From JBFHFS01 sp041583495 (GTDB lineage Bacteria > Bacteroidota > Bacteroidia > Bacteroidales > Marinilabiliaceae), in contig JBFHFS010000037.1 in NCBI GenBank assembly GCA_041583495.1, positions 1 through 49,450 on the forward strand: a stretch of 49,450 nt of DNA, given 5' to 3'. Of this stretch, positions 42,701 to 49,450 are shown piece by piece. The position numbers were made by a program, and so were the translations under genes. Each line of letters opens with the position of its first letter. The stretch's first letter is position 1. A model generated the notes under the pieces. That model saw nothing but the letters and a program-made list of their open reading frames with translations. It did not search any database and was not told where the DNA came from.

Positions 42701-42734
42701 TAAAAGCCCGAAGATGCTGATCTCCGGGCTTTTA
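42701..42734 (-). terminator. Intercistronic hairpin, probable partial terminator in the PUL
   Basis: AAAAGCCCG at 42702-42710 pairs with CGGGCTTTT at 42725-42733, and within it AGAT pairs with ATCT around a GCTG loop with one mismatch. It lies in the 90-bp gap between the DUF1735 gene and the first DUF4855 gene. On the minus strand four U follow the stem before A-rich sequence, so termination is likely incomplete. Confidence 0.6.
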
Positions 42735-42770
42735 AGATTTGGATGTGGTAAAAAGATTAACTGCAGTTGG

Positions 42771-43691
42771 TTACAACCAAAATTTAAGATCCTCCTCAAC
42801 GGTATAAACGGTTGTCACTCCATTGGCAACGATCTCGTAGGTGTAGTATAGCTTAAAGTCGCCTTTGTTTCTCTGATAGGTCTCATTAAACGCCCCTTCG
42901 TAGGTGCTTGGTTGGCCACTTATATCCTGTATGTTATAGGCTTCCGGTCCCACGCCGGAGGTCACCGTTACCTGGTTGTTGGATATGGAAACATAAACCT
43001 TCATCCCATTTAAGGGGCCGGGGATGCTGATGGTGTTCTCGTCGATGGTTAGGGCCTCGCATTGGGCGTCAATTTTAAGAATATCCGAGGTGCCGGAGGT
43101 GCTTACCTCACCAAGGGACTTGTACAATCCGGCCCAGACATTTCGCGGGTTGGCCAGGTGCAGGATTACCGAACTCTTTTCCGTCAGGAGAGTTGCTTCC
43201 GGGTTGGTTCCCACGATCTTTAGCGGCAGGATGTACTTGGTTCCATTTAAGGCATCCGTGATGTTCTTGAAGTTGATGGAATAAAAGCTGCGTACCTCAT
43301 CGCCTTTGATGGAGACCGTTGCCTGGGGAAGGGTGTAATACCCTTCCGGCAGGAGCTTATATCGGTCCTCTTCAGGAATGTCCTTGAATAGGATGGGAAA
43401 GCCCAAAAAGGTTAACTCATAGTTGTTGCTGTCGTTGATGAAAGCCTCACCACCCGCCTGGTCGTATACCACTTCTACTTCCAGGTTTTTTTGTGACTGG
43501 TTGATGCCAGCCCGGTAAACAGCCAGGTCGTAGGTTGACTCGCCCTGCAGGAGGCTCACGTCGTTGAATCCCGATAGAGGGAAATAGATGGTCGATTCGT
43601 ACTGCACATTGTCGAGCCCCTTTTCGCACGACCAAAAGATAACGGGCGAAAGGAGGAGCAGCGTGATCGATGTTATAAAAATTCTTCTCAT
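42771..43691 (-). CDS. DUF1735 surface lipoprotein of the PUL
   Basis: A 306-residue lipoprotein (signal LLLLSPVIFWSCEKG, Cys22). The N-terminal part carries the DUF1735/BT_3987-type domain: STIYFPLSGFNDV, YDLAVYRAGINQSQKNLEVEVVYDQ, and YKLLPEGYYTLPQATVSIKG. The C-terminal part (from about 185) has VWAGLYKSLGEVS and a beta-rich lipocalin-like stretch resembling DUF4361. Proteins of this build follow susD in many PULs and act as surface glycan-binding proteins by position. It starts 18 bp after susD. Substrate is unknown. Confidence 0.83.
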   Translation of the reverse strand: MRRIFITSITLLLLSPVIFWSCEKGLDNVQYESTIYFPLSGFNDVSLLQGESTYDLAVYRAGINQSQKNLEVEVVYDQAGGEAFINDSNNYELTFLGFPILFKDIPEEDRYKLLPEGYYTLPQATVSIKGDEVRSFYSINFKNITDALNGTKYILPLKIVGTNPEATLLTEKSSVILHLANPRNVWAGLYKSLGEVSTSGTSDILKIDAQCEALTIDENTISIPGPLNGMKVYVSISNNQVTVTSGVGPEAYNIQDISGQPSTYEGAFNETYQRNKGDFKLYYTYEIVANGVTTVYTVEEDLKFWL

Positions 43692-43709
43692 TTTTTTAAA
43701 TATTAGCGT

Positions 43710-45668
43710 TTACCACCATGGATTTTGAACCATTGCTTTATTCCTGTCAATTTCGCTCTGGGGAATAGGGAAAATATTCATCTTCTTTTCGAAAACCCGC
43801 TCTTCGAAGGCCGTTCTTTGGTAAAACCCGGTATAGGTGAATCGGTTAAAGAAGGAGGTTCCGGCATTCACATCCATTCCCCACATTTTACCCCCGTCGC
43901 CCCATTGGCGCTTGGGGTCTCCATCATCGGGTGTATGGGCCAGCCAGCGCCTGCGGGTGGTGAAATAACGGTCGGTTTCGAAACAGAGCTCAACCTGGCG
44001 TTCGCGTAGGATATGTTTCAGCTGTTCGGTCTTGTTGCCTTTGATCTCAGGATAAACCGTGAAGATGTTGGGCACGCCGGCCCGTTCCCGGATCTTATTC
44101 CAATATTTTTCAATGTCGGGATCACTGGGGGCATACTCATTCAGGGCTTCAATATAATCTAACAACACTTTGCCATATCTGATAAAAATCTCACTTCTGG
44201 GACTTTCCTGTTCCCGGTCGCGCATATTGTCCTGGAAGTTTACATTCTTCAAACACAGATAACCGGTGCGGGGGTAGAACGTGTAGGACCCTGATGAGCG
44301 GGAGGCTCCTCCATAATAGAGTTCAACCCGTCCATATCCGTTTTGCTGACCCTGCGAAGAATAGTAATTACGCTTGGCGATGTCAGTGGCGATTTGAGGA
44401 ATGATGCGTTTATTGTAAAGAATGGAGGCATAAAAACGCGGTTCCCGGTTGGCATACATATTCCAATCACCGGGCCAGTGGCCCCAGACCTCTCCGTCGC
44501 GGATGGCGTTTAACATGGCCACGCGGTCGTTTGTCACATCCAGATTATTGGGATTATAATGTGGCCCTCCGCTGGTGGAAAATCCGGTTTCCACATAACC
44601 CGAGGCTGGGTCGTCCGTCCAGCGGCCGTTTTCCATTAAAAAGGCATCAACCACCCTTTGAGTGGGGCCCACTCCGCCCAGATTGTTGGGGCCCGGAGAG
44701 GTGTGAACCTGCCAGCCATTGGGGTTATAACCCGCGCGTCCCCAGATGACTTCGCAGTTCCAGGTTTTTACGATGGCATCTTTAACCGATTTAAATGGGT
44801 TAAAAACCGTTCCATCGCCATTTTCATTGTTCTTGTAAAGTCTCACATTTATGCTGGAATTGCCTTCTGCCAGGTCAATAACCGCCTTACTGGCAGCTGC
44901 GGCCCGTTTCCATTTCGACTCATCGTAAGTGGTCGACACCAGAGGGGTGCCATCCAGGTTTCTGAAATCGGCGTAATCGGTGTTGCCATTCCATTGTGGG
45001 CTGGCGGCCATGGTTAATACTTCGGCCTTAACGGCTTTACACACAATCTGGGAGGCCTTCCCTAACCAGTTTCGGTCATTTTCCCAGGAAACGGGTAAAT
45101 CCACTGCGGCTTCATCCATCATCCTGACAATATAATCTACACACTCATCGTAAGGGGTGCGCGGCATATCCCAGTCGGAGCTGGCCGGCAACTCTTCTTC
45201 GATCAGCACAAAGGGGCCATACTGACGTAAAAGCAACCAATAATAGTAACCTCTCAGGAATTTGGATTCAGCTTTGTATTGGGTAATCAGCGCATCGCTT
45301 AACTCATAACATTTGTCTACATTGTTTTCGAATACAAAAGAGGATCGAATGGCCTTGTAGTAGCTGCTCCATTTCAAATAGTAAATGGAGTTGGTATTCC
45401 AGTTGCCCAGATTCATCTGGTACGTTCGGTACACATTCCAGGTCAGGTCAATCTCATCGGAACAACCCAGCCAGGGATCATCCTGCTGGAGCTGGGCCGC
45501 CGGGATTTGCGAATAGACATTATAGAGGTAGGCTTCGGTTTCCGATCTGGAGGTCCAAACGGTTTCGTCGGTTCTCATATCATCGGGTAGCTTATCGAGA
45601 AAGTCGCAGCTGCCCATCAGCAGAAGAGATCCAAATAGCAGGGATATAAATAATATATTTCGTTTCAT
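43710..45668 (-). CDS. susD: SusD/RagB-family outer-membrane lipoprotein
   Basis: A 652-residue glycan-binding lipoprotein that caps the SusC channel. Signal and lipobox: LFGSLLLMGSCDFLDK (Cys20). The N-terminal block FLDKLPDDMRTDETVWTSRSETEAYLYNVYSQIP is typical. TPR-like helices follow, with AESKFLRGYYYWLLLRQYGPFVLIEEE, and RPRTGYLCLKN-like and RNEIFIRYGKVLLDYIEALNEY segments near the C-terminus. The length is at the long end of the family, as in PULs for branched or unusual glycans. It begins 11 bp after susC. Binding specificity cannot be read from the sequence. Confidence 0.94.
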   Translation of the reverse strand: MKRNILFISLLFGSLLLMGSCDFLDKLPDDMRTDETVWTSRSETEAYLYNVYSQIPAAQLQQDDPWLGCSDEIDLTWNVYRTYQMNLGNWNTNSIYYLKWSSYYKAIRSSFVFENNVDKCYELSDALITQYKAESKFLRGYYYWLLLRQYGPFVLIEEELPASSDWDMPRTPYDECVDYIVRMMDEAAVDLPVSWENDRNWLGKASQIVCKAVKAEVLTMAASPQWNGNTDYADFRNLDGTPLVSTTYDESKWKRAAAASKAVIDLAEGNSSINVRLYKNNENGDGTVFNPFKSVKDAIVKTWNCEVIWGRAGYNPNGWQVHTSPGPNNLGGVGPTQRVVDAFLMENGRWTDDPASGYVETGFSTSGGPHYNPNNLDVTNDRVAMLNAIRDGEVWGHWPGDWNMYANREPRFYASILYNKRIIPQIATDIAKRNYYSSQGQQNGYGRVELYYGGASRSSGSYTFYPRTGYLCLKNVNFQDNMRDREQESPRSEIFIRYGKVLLDYIEALNEYAPSDPDIEKYWNKIRERAGVPNIFTVYPEIKGNKTEQLKHILRERQVELCFETDRYFTTRRRWLAHTPDDGDPKRQWGDGGKMWGMDVNAGTSFFNRFTYTGFYQRTAFEERVFEKKMNIFPIPQSEIDRNKAMVQNPWW

Positions 45669-45679
45669 GGTCGTTGTCT

Positions 45680-48600
45680 TTAGAAGGTCGCTCTAAGGCC
45701 TAGATTAAATTTCCTTTGCAGAGGGTAGGTGTTTCCACTGGTGGTTCCTGTCTCGGGATCCCACATTTTCCATTTGGAGAAAAGGGCCACATTGTTACCG
45801 AGGCAATAAAATCTAAGCTGGCTCATTTTCAAATGAGTAATAAATCCGCGTTTGATGGTATAGCCCAGTTCCACATCGGCCAGTCTTACAAAACTTCCGT
45901 CGTAAATAGTTTTGGTCGACGATTGCCAGTTGTTGGCCAGAGTACCGTTGTATAATCGTGGGTATTGTGCATTCTGGTCGGGGTTTTCCACGGTCCAGCG
46001 ATCCAGGGCTTCCTCAAAAAGGTTGCCTTTTCCCACGCCCTGGTTAAAGGGGATGTAGTCGCCTCCCAGGCTGTAGGTTACTCTGGCTTGCCCTCTGAAA
46101 AAGAAACCCGCATCAAACCCCTTGATCTGGACTTGCATCCCAAAGCCATAGTTGATCTCGGGGATGGTTGAATAGCCGATGGGAACTTCATCATCGGTTG
46201 TTACCTGGCCATCGCCATTGATATCCTGGTATTTAATGTCTCCCGGTCGGACCTCGCTGAAGGTTTGTACGGGGCTGTTGGCGATATCTGCATCACTTTC
46301 GAAGTAGCCCAGGGCGATCAGACCAAATTTTTGCCCGTATTTTTGCCCGGTGCGTTGGCGGTAGGCATAATTTCTATCGGGTTCATCCATCTCAAGCACC
46401 TTGTCTTTGGCATAAGTAAAGTTCCCGTACATACGGATGCTGCCTGTTTTTCCAAAGTCTTTGTTGATCTCAACGGTACCATCGACTCCTCGGTTAATCA
46501 TTTCTCCGAAGTTGGCGAAGGGTACATTATTGATTCCAACAATTCCCGGCAGGGAGGTTCTCTCCAATAATATGTCTGTTCTGCGTTCATGGAAGTAATC
46601 GGCTGCCAGTGAAAAGGCGCCATTGAACATCTCTAATTCCAATCCGATATTCTTCTTTAAGCCTTTTTCCCAGGTGAGGTCCTGAACCCCAACCCGGTCC
46701 AGGCCAACTCCATACACGTATTTCCCGGATTCACCAAAATAATAACCCCCCAACCCGCTGCCATAGGTGGTCAGATAGCCATAACGTTCCCCTCCGGGAA
46801 GAGCTTCCGAGCCCACCAGGCCGATAGAGCCTTTGATCTTTAATGAAGAGATGTGAAGGTTATTGTTCCAAAAAGGTTCGTTTGAGACCAACCACCCCCC
46901 GGCAAAAGCCGGGAATAAACCAAAGCGATTTTCCTTGGGGAAGTTCTCTGATCCGTTATAGCCCAGGTTAAACTCTGCAAAATAGCGGTCGTCAAAATCG
47001 TAAGTCACACGCGAGGCAATGCCCTGGCGGCGATAAGGCAGTGCCAGAATCGACGTGGAGGCGTTGCCGTTGATGTAATCACGTTGATAGTACATCACCA
47101 TTCCACCCAGACGATGTCTCTCGGCCAGAATCTTGCTGTAGATCAACTGAAATTTCATCTCCTTGGCACGGTTGCTTTGCAGATACCGGGCATAGCTGAG
47201 AAAATCCTCCCCCGCATCCACCTCTTTAACCAGCAGGTTGCCCTCCTCATCCCGGCCTACAGTACCATAGGTGGTTGAGGTTTTTTTACGGCTGATGCGC
47301 GTTTGGTTATAGGCATCGAAGGAAAAAGAGAATTTGGCTTTTAATCCCTTCAGAACATCTTTTAAATCCTGGTTAATCGTGACCTGGCTCATGAACTGAT
47401 TGCGGAATTCGGTGTTGTAGCCCGATCCAAACAAGCGCTCGGCCGGGTTTTTTTCGCCAACCTGGGTAGGGGCTCCCCAGCCATAAATGATGTTCCCGTT
47501 GGCATCTTCCCCAATGGGCAGGCGCACGGGGTTGGAGATTGGTGTGGCATGGTTCGACCACATAAAAAGCTCCTCGGCAGCCGTATAAGTTGTTCCATAT
47601 AGGGTTTGCCCCAGGCCGGGTGTGTGCAAATCCGTAAGGCTTCCCCCTACTTCCAGGTCGACGACGGTGGTTTTGGTGATGGTAATGTCTACATTCGATC
47701 TAAAGTTGTAGCGATCCAGACTAAAATTGGACTCGTAGCTGTTTTCGGAACTGTTTTTGAGGTTTCCGGTTTCGCTAAAGTACCCAAACCCCACAAAATA
47801 TCGGGCAATGTCGCCCCCTCCGCGAACGTTTATATTGGTTTGTGCGTTGGACGAATACTTTTTATAGGTCTCGTCGAACCAGTCTACATTGGGATAGAGG
47901 TATGGATCGGATTGGTTTTGTATGTTCTCGATGTATTCGTCGGAGTAATTTTGATATCCATAGGCTTCGTTGTAGAGTTTTGCATAGTTCACACCATCCA
48001 GGTAGTTGGGGAGTTTGGGCAAATCAGAGACCCCATACTCGGTTCTGACTTCGATGACCGGTTTTTGAACGCGTCCTTTGCGTGTGGTAACCAACACTAC
48101 GCCGTTTGCCGCTCTCACCCCGTACACGGCGGTGGCCGAGGCATCTTTCAGGATGGAGACCGATTCTACCTCCTCGGCCGTTAAGTCGTTCATGTCGCGC
48201 TCAACACCATCTACCAATATGAGCGGGGAGCGGTCGGAACTGAAAGTGGAAATACCCCGGATCCAAAAACTGGAGTTGTCGCTTCCTATTTCACCCGTGC
48301 GCTGCACTACTACGGCACCTGCCAGTCGCCCGGCAATGGCATTGGTGAGCGAACGACTCGGGATTTTTATGTCGTCCATCTTAACGTTGGTGATGGCGCC
48401 AATTACACTGGCCTTTCGCTGTTCACCCATCCCTACCACAACCACCTCGTCCAGTTGGGCCAGATCTTCCTGTAACGTTATGTTAATGGTGCTCCGATCG
48501 TTTACGGCCACTTCTTCATCTTTAAATCCGATAAATGAGAATCGCAATACAGCATGAGGGCCGCTGGTCCTGAGGTTGTATTTCCCATCAATGTCGGTGA

Positions 48601-48763
48601 TGGTTCCATTTACAGTTCCCTTTTCCAGAATGTTAACCCCCGGAAGAGTTTCTCCTTTGGTATCGACTACTACCCCCGATACCTGTTGCTGCGCCAAGGC
48701 ACTGGTGGCTCCCGCGAGGGTTAAAAACAGCCAAAAGCAACATCGTAATAGATAATGTTTCAT
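45680..48763 (-). CDS. susC: SusC/RagA-family TonB-dependent transporter
   Basis: Outer-membrane TonB-linked importer of 1027 residues. A signal peptide (CFWLFLTLAGATSALAQ) is followed by a carboxypeptidase-regulatory-like domain (QVSGVVVDTKGETLPGVNILEKGTVNGTITDIDGKY, about 26-110). Then come the TonB-box-like DEVVVVGMGEQRKASVIGAITNV and a plug domain with SFWIRGISTFSSDRSPLILVDGVE and SVSILKDASATAVYGVRAANGVVLVTTRKG. A 22-strand barrel is expected, ending in phenylalanine (LGLRATF). No extra N-terminal STN domain is present, so this transporter is not of the anti-sigma-coupled type. It is the first gene of the PUL and has a clear promoter. Confidence 0.96.
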   Translation of the reverse strand: MKHYLLRCCFWLFLTLAGATSALAQQQVSGVVVDTKGETLPGVNILEKGTVNGTITDIDGKYNLRTSGPHAVLRFSFIGFKDEEVAVNDRSTINITLQEDLAQLDEVVVVGMGEQRKASVIGAITNVKMDDIKIPSRSLTNAIAGRLAGAVVVQRTGEIGSDNSSFWIRGISTFSSDRSPLILVDGVERDMNDLTAEEVESVSILKDASATAVYGVRAANGVVLVTTRKGRVQKPVIEVRTEYGVSDLPKLPNYLDGVNYAKLYNEAYGYQNYSDEYIENIQNQSDPYLYPNVDWFDETYKKYSSNAQTNINVRGGGDIARYFVGFGYFSETGNLKNSSENSYESNFSLDRYNFRSNVDITITKTTVVDLEVGGSLTDLHTPGLGQTLYGTTYTAAEELFMWSNHATPISNPVRLPIGEDANGNIIYGWGAPTQVGEKNPAERLFGSGYNTEFRNQFMSQVTINQDLKDVLKGLKAKFSFSFDAYNQTRISRKKTSTTYGTVGRDEEGNLLVKEVDAGEDFLSYARYLQSNRAKEMKFQLIYSKILAERHRLGGMVMYYQRDYINGNASTSILALPYRRQGIASRVTYDFDDRYFAEFNLGYNGSENFPKENRFGLFPAFAGGWLVSNEPFWNNNLHISSLKIKGSIGLVGSEALPGGERYGYLTTYGSGLGGYYFGESGKYVYGVGLDRVGVQDLTWEKGLKKNIGLELEMFNGAFSLAADYFHERRTDILLERTSLPGIVGINNVPFANFGEMINRGVDGTVEINKDFGKTGSIRMYGNFTYAKDKVLEMDEPDRNYAYRQRTGQKYGQKFGLIALGYFESDADIANSPVQTFSEVRPGDIKYQDINGDGQVTTDDEVPIGYSTIPEINYGFGMQVQIKGFDAGFFFRGQARVTYSLGGDYIPFNQGVGKGNLFEEALDRWTVENPDQNAQYPRLYNGTLANNWQSSTKTIYDGSFVRLADVELGYTIKRGFITHLKMSQLRFYCLGNNVALFSKWKMWDPETGTTSGNTYPLQRKFNLGLRATF

Positions 48764-48802
48764 AAAAAAATTGGTTAGACTTGGTGGATGTTAAGGGATA
48801 TG

Positions 48803-48838
48803 GGGCACCACCTTCTGGCTTGTCGGACGGAGGTGCCC
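48803..48838 (-). promoter_or_regulatory. Hairpin in the susC leader
   Basis: GGGCACC at 48803-48809 pairs with GGTGCCC at 48832-48838, and the stem can extend by two pairs past one mismatch. It lies in the roughly 100-nt leader between the promoter and the susC start, followed on the minus strand by a U-run just before the ATG. It may control mRNA stability or translation. Confidence 0.45.
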
Positions 48839-48869
48839 TATCGATAGTTATAATTTTTATTTACTAACG

Positions 48870-48900
48870 CAAATCTATTAAAAAATAAATTAAAAAACAA
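48870..48900 (-). promoter_or_regulatory. Promoter of the PUL
   Basis: Minus-strand -7 element TAGATTTG at 48877-48870 and -33 TTG at 48900-48898, separated by 20 bp, match the Bacteroidota consensus. Transcription would start near 48862, giving a leader of about 100 nt. Confidence 0.65.
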
Positions 48901-49086
48901 TCAATAAATACAATAGAAATTAAAGGGCTGAAGTGACTCTCGTTGTTGGGGCTGTGGGTCTGTTTGGTTCGGAATAGTCTTTGAAGGTGGGGTTGTTGGT
49001 TAAATTTTTTACAAATAGATTGTCCGGCCGGGGAGAGTAAAGCCCATGACCCCATAATTAACAGAAAATGGGTAGGCTTGTGTTAT

Positions 49087-49129
49087 TCGATGTTTGTGCT
49101 TCATTTTAATCGATGTTTAGGGTTCATTT
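49087..49129. repeat. Imperfect tandem direct repeat, 23-bp period, upstream of the PUL
   Basis: TCGATGTTT occurs at 49087-49095 and 49110-49118, and TTCATTT at 49100-49106 and 49123-49129, so a 20-base unit repeats with a period of 23 bp. It lies about 190 bp upstream of the susC -33 element. Two direct half-sites about two helical turns apart fit an AraC-type or response-regulator dimer. Confidence 0.45.
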
Positions 49130-49171
49130 GATTTTTTGTTTTTCCGGGTTTTGGGTTGTTTAAGTATCTTT

Positions 49172-49294
49172 CTATGGCAAAGTATTTTCCTTGCGATAGA
49201 GGGGTGCGCCCGGATTCCCGGTTAACCAATCCGGGAAGCTCTCACATGAATTTAGGAAGGGGGTAAGTAAAAAACAGAGTAGAAAGCGCTTCAT
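49172..49294 (-). CDS. Possible 40-residue small lipoprotein
   Basis: A 40-codon frame starting at the ATG at 49292-49294. MKRFLLCFLLTPFLNSCESF is a good lipoprotein signal with a lipobox-like LNSC (Cys17), followed by only 23 polar residues (DWLTGNPGAPLYRKENTLP). It begins 15 nt beyond the terminator of the T9SS gene and has no clear own promoter. It may be a short surface lipoprotein or the decayed front of a larger gene. No homologue is known to me. Confidence 0.35.
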   Translation of the reverse strand: MKRFLLCFLLTPFLNSCESFPDWLTGNPGAPLYRKENTLP

Positions 49295-49309
49295 AGATAA
49301 AAAAGTACT

Positions 49310-49340
49310 AAAAAAAAGCTCCCGGCATTGGCCGGGAGCT
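49310..49340 (-). terminator. Intrinsic terminator of the T9SS-cargo gene
   Basis: AGCTCCCGGC at 49317-49326 pairs perfectly with GCCGGGAGCT at 49331-49340 around an ATTG loop. On the minus strand it is followed by a run of eight U (49317-49310). It lies 22 bp after the stop codon of the partial gene at the right edge. The stem with U-tract is the strongest terminator in the window. Confidence 0.85.
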
Positions 49341-49362
49341 CTAATTAAAAGGTTATGCACCT

Positions 49363-49450
49363 TTATTTCTTCATGAATTTGCTTACGCCAACAGTACCAT
49401 CATTAGAAGTTACTTTTACGAAGTAGATACCCGTTTTTAAGTCACTTACA
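49363..49450 (-). CDS. C-terminal end of a T9SS-secreted protein (type A sorting domain)
   Basis: Only the last 28 codons are in the window. The frame ends VSDLKTGIYFVKVTSNDGTV followed by GVSKFMKK and a stop. The pattern L-x-x-G-x-Y-x-V-x-V, then a lysine-containing strand ending in basic residues, is the hallmark of the type IX secretion type A C-terminal sorting domain. The protein is therefore exported through T9SS and either released or anchored on the cell surface; its main domain lies outside the window. Confidence 0.85.
   Translation of the reverse strand, partial: VSDLKTGIYFVKVTSNDGTVGVSKFMKK

Larger units (their letters stand above)
48764..49171. other. Upstream region of the PUL
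   Basis: These 408 bases hold no supported gene. They contain the susC leader hairpin, the susC promoter and the 23-bp-period repeat. No SusR-, HTCS- or sigma-factor gene lies next to it within the window. Confidence 0.6.

Noticed and set aside
47606..48184. A 192-codon plus-strand frame inside susC
   Set aside because: It lies opposite the conserved plug region of susC and has no signal, motif or promoter of its own.

Overview
This is a chromosomal segment of a Bacteroidota bacterium, most likely from the Bacteroidales/Marinilabiliales side. The evidence is SusC/SusD and DUF1735 outer-membrane genes, a type IX secretion C-terminal sorting signal at the right edge, Bacteroidota-style promoters (TAnnTTTG at -7 with TTG about 20 bp upstream), almost no Shine-Dalgarno sequences, and a typical parA-parB-DUF5683-LysM transglycosylase order. 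No tRNA, rRNA, CRISPR array, insertion sequence or prophage was recognised.

Left part (1-10.7 kb). After the 5' part of rpsP comes a minus-strand amino-sugar operon of eight genes. In transcription order these are an exported alpha/beta hydrolase, two Tat-exported Gfo/Idh/MocA oxidoreductases, a FucP/NagP-type sugar permease, nagA, nagB, a lipoprotein Gfo/Idh/MocA-like protein and a LacI-family regulator. The 600-bp region upstream carries a good promoter. Two near-identical LacI-type palindromes lie there, 159 bp apart, one of them over the -33 element. I read this as a repressor-controlled pathway that releases an N-acetylglucosamine-containing compound, perhaps by an oxidative step, imports it and converts it to fructose-6-phosphate. 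No sugar kinase is present.

Middle part (10.9-35.7 kb). These are mostly housekeeping genes: dnaE, trxA, then on the minus strand a CNT nucleoside transporter, a bifunctional nuclease and a flippase-like membrane protein. Then follow rsmA, mgtE, priA, parA, parB, a DUF5683 protein, a LysM lytic transglycosylase and a zinc membrane peptidase. Next is a MoxR-type locus: an RDD protein, divergent from SpoIIM, a six-helix membrane protein, DUF4129, DUF4350, MoxR ATPase and DUF58. The last five genes lie within a few bases of each other or overlap.

Right part (35.7-49.45 kb). A patatin-type protein with an outer-membrane barrel (type Vd-like) is followed by a polysaccharide utilisation locus on the minus strand. 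Its order is susC, susD, a DUF1735 surface lipoprotein, an intercistronic hairpin, two tandem DUF4855 proteins and a GHL10 (DUF187) lipoprotein. No classical glycoside hydrolase of an assigned CAZy family is visible, so its enzymes are the uncharacterised ones. The first DUF4855 protein carries a C-terminal domain that looks like a GH16 fold with two of its three catalytic acidic residues replaced. This PUL is the best candidate in the window for undescribed biochemistry. The window ends with a small putative lipoprotein, a strong terminator and the last 28 codons of a T9SS-secreted protein.
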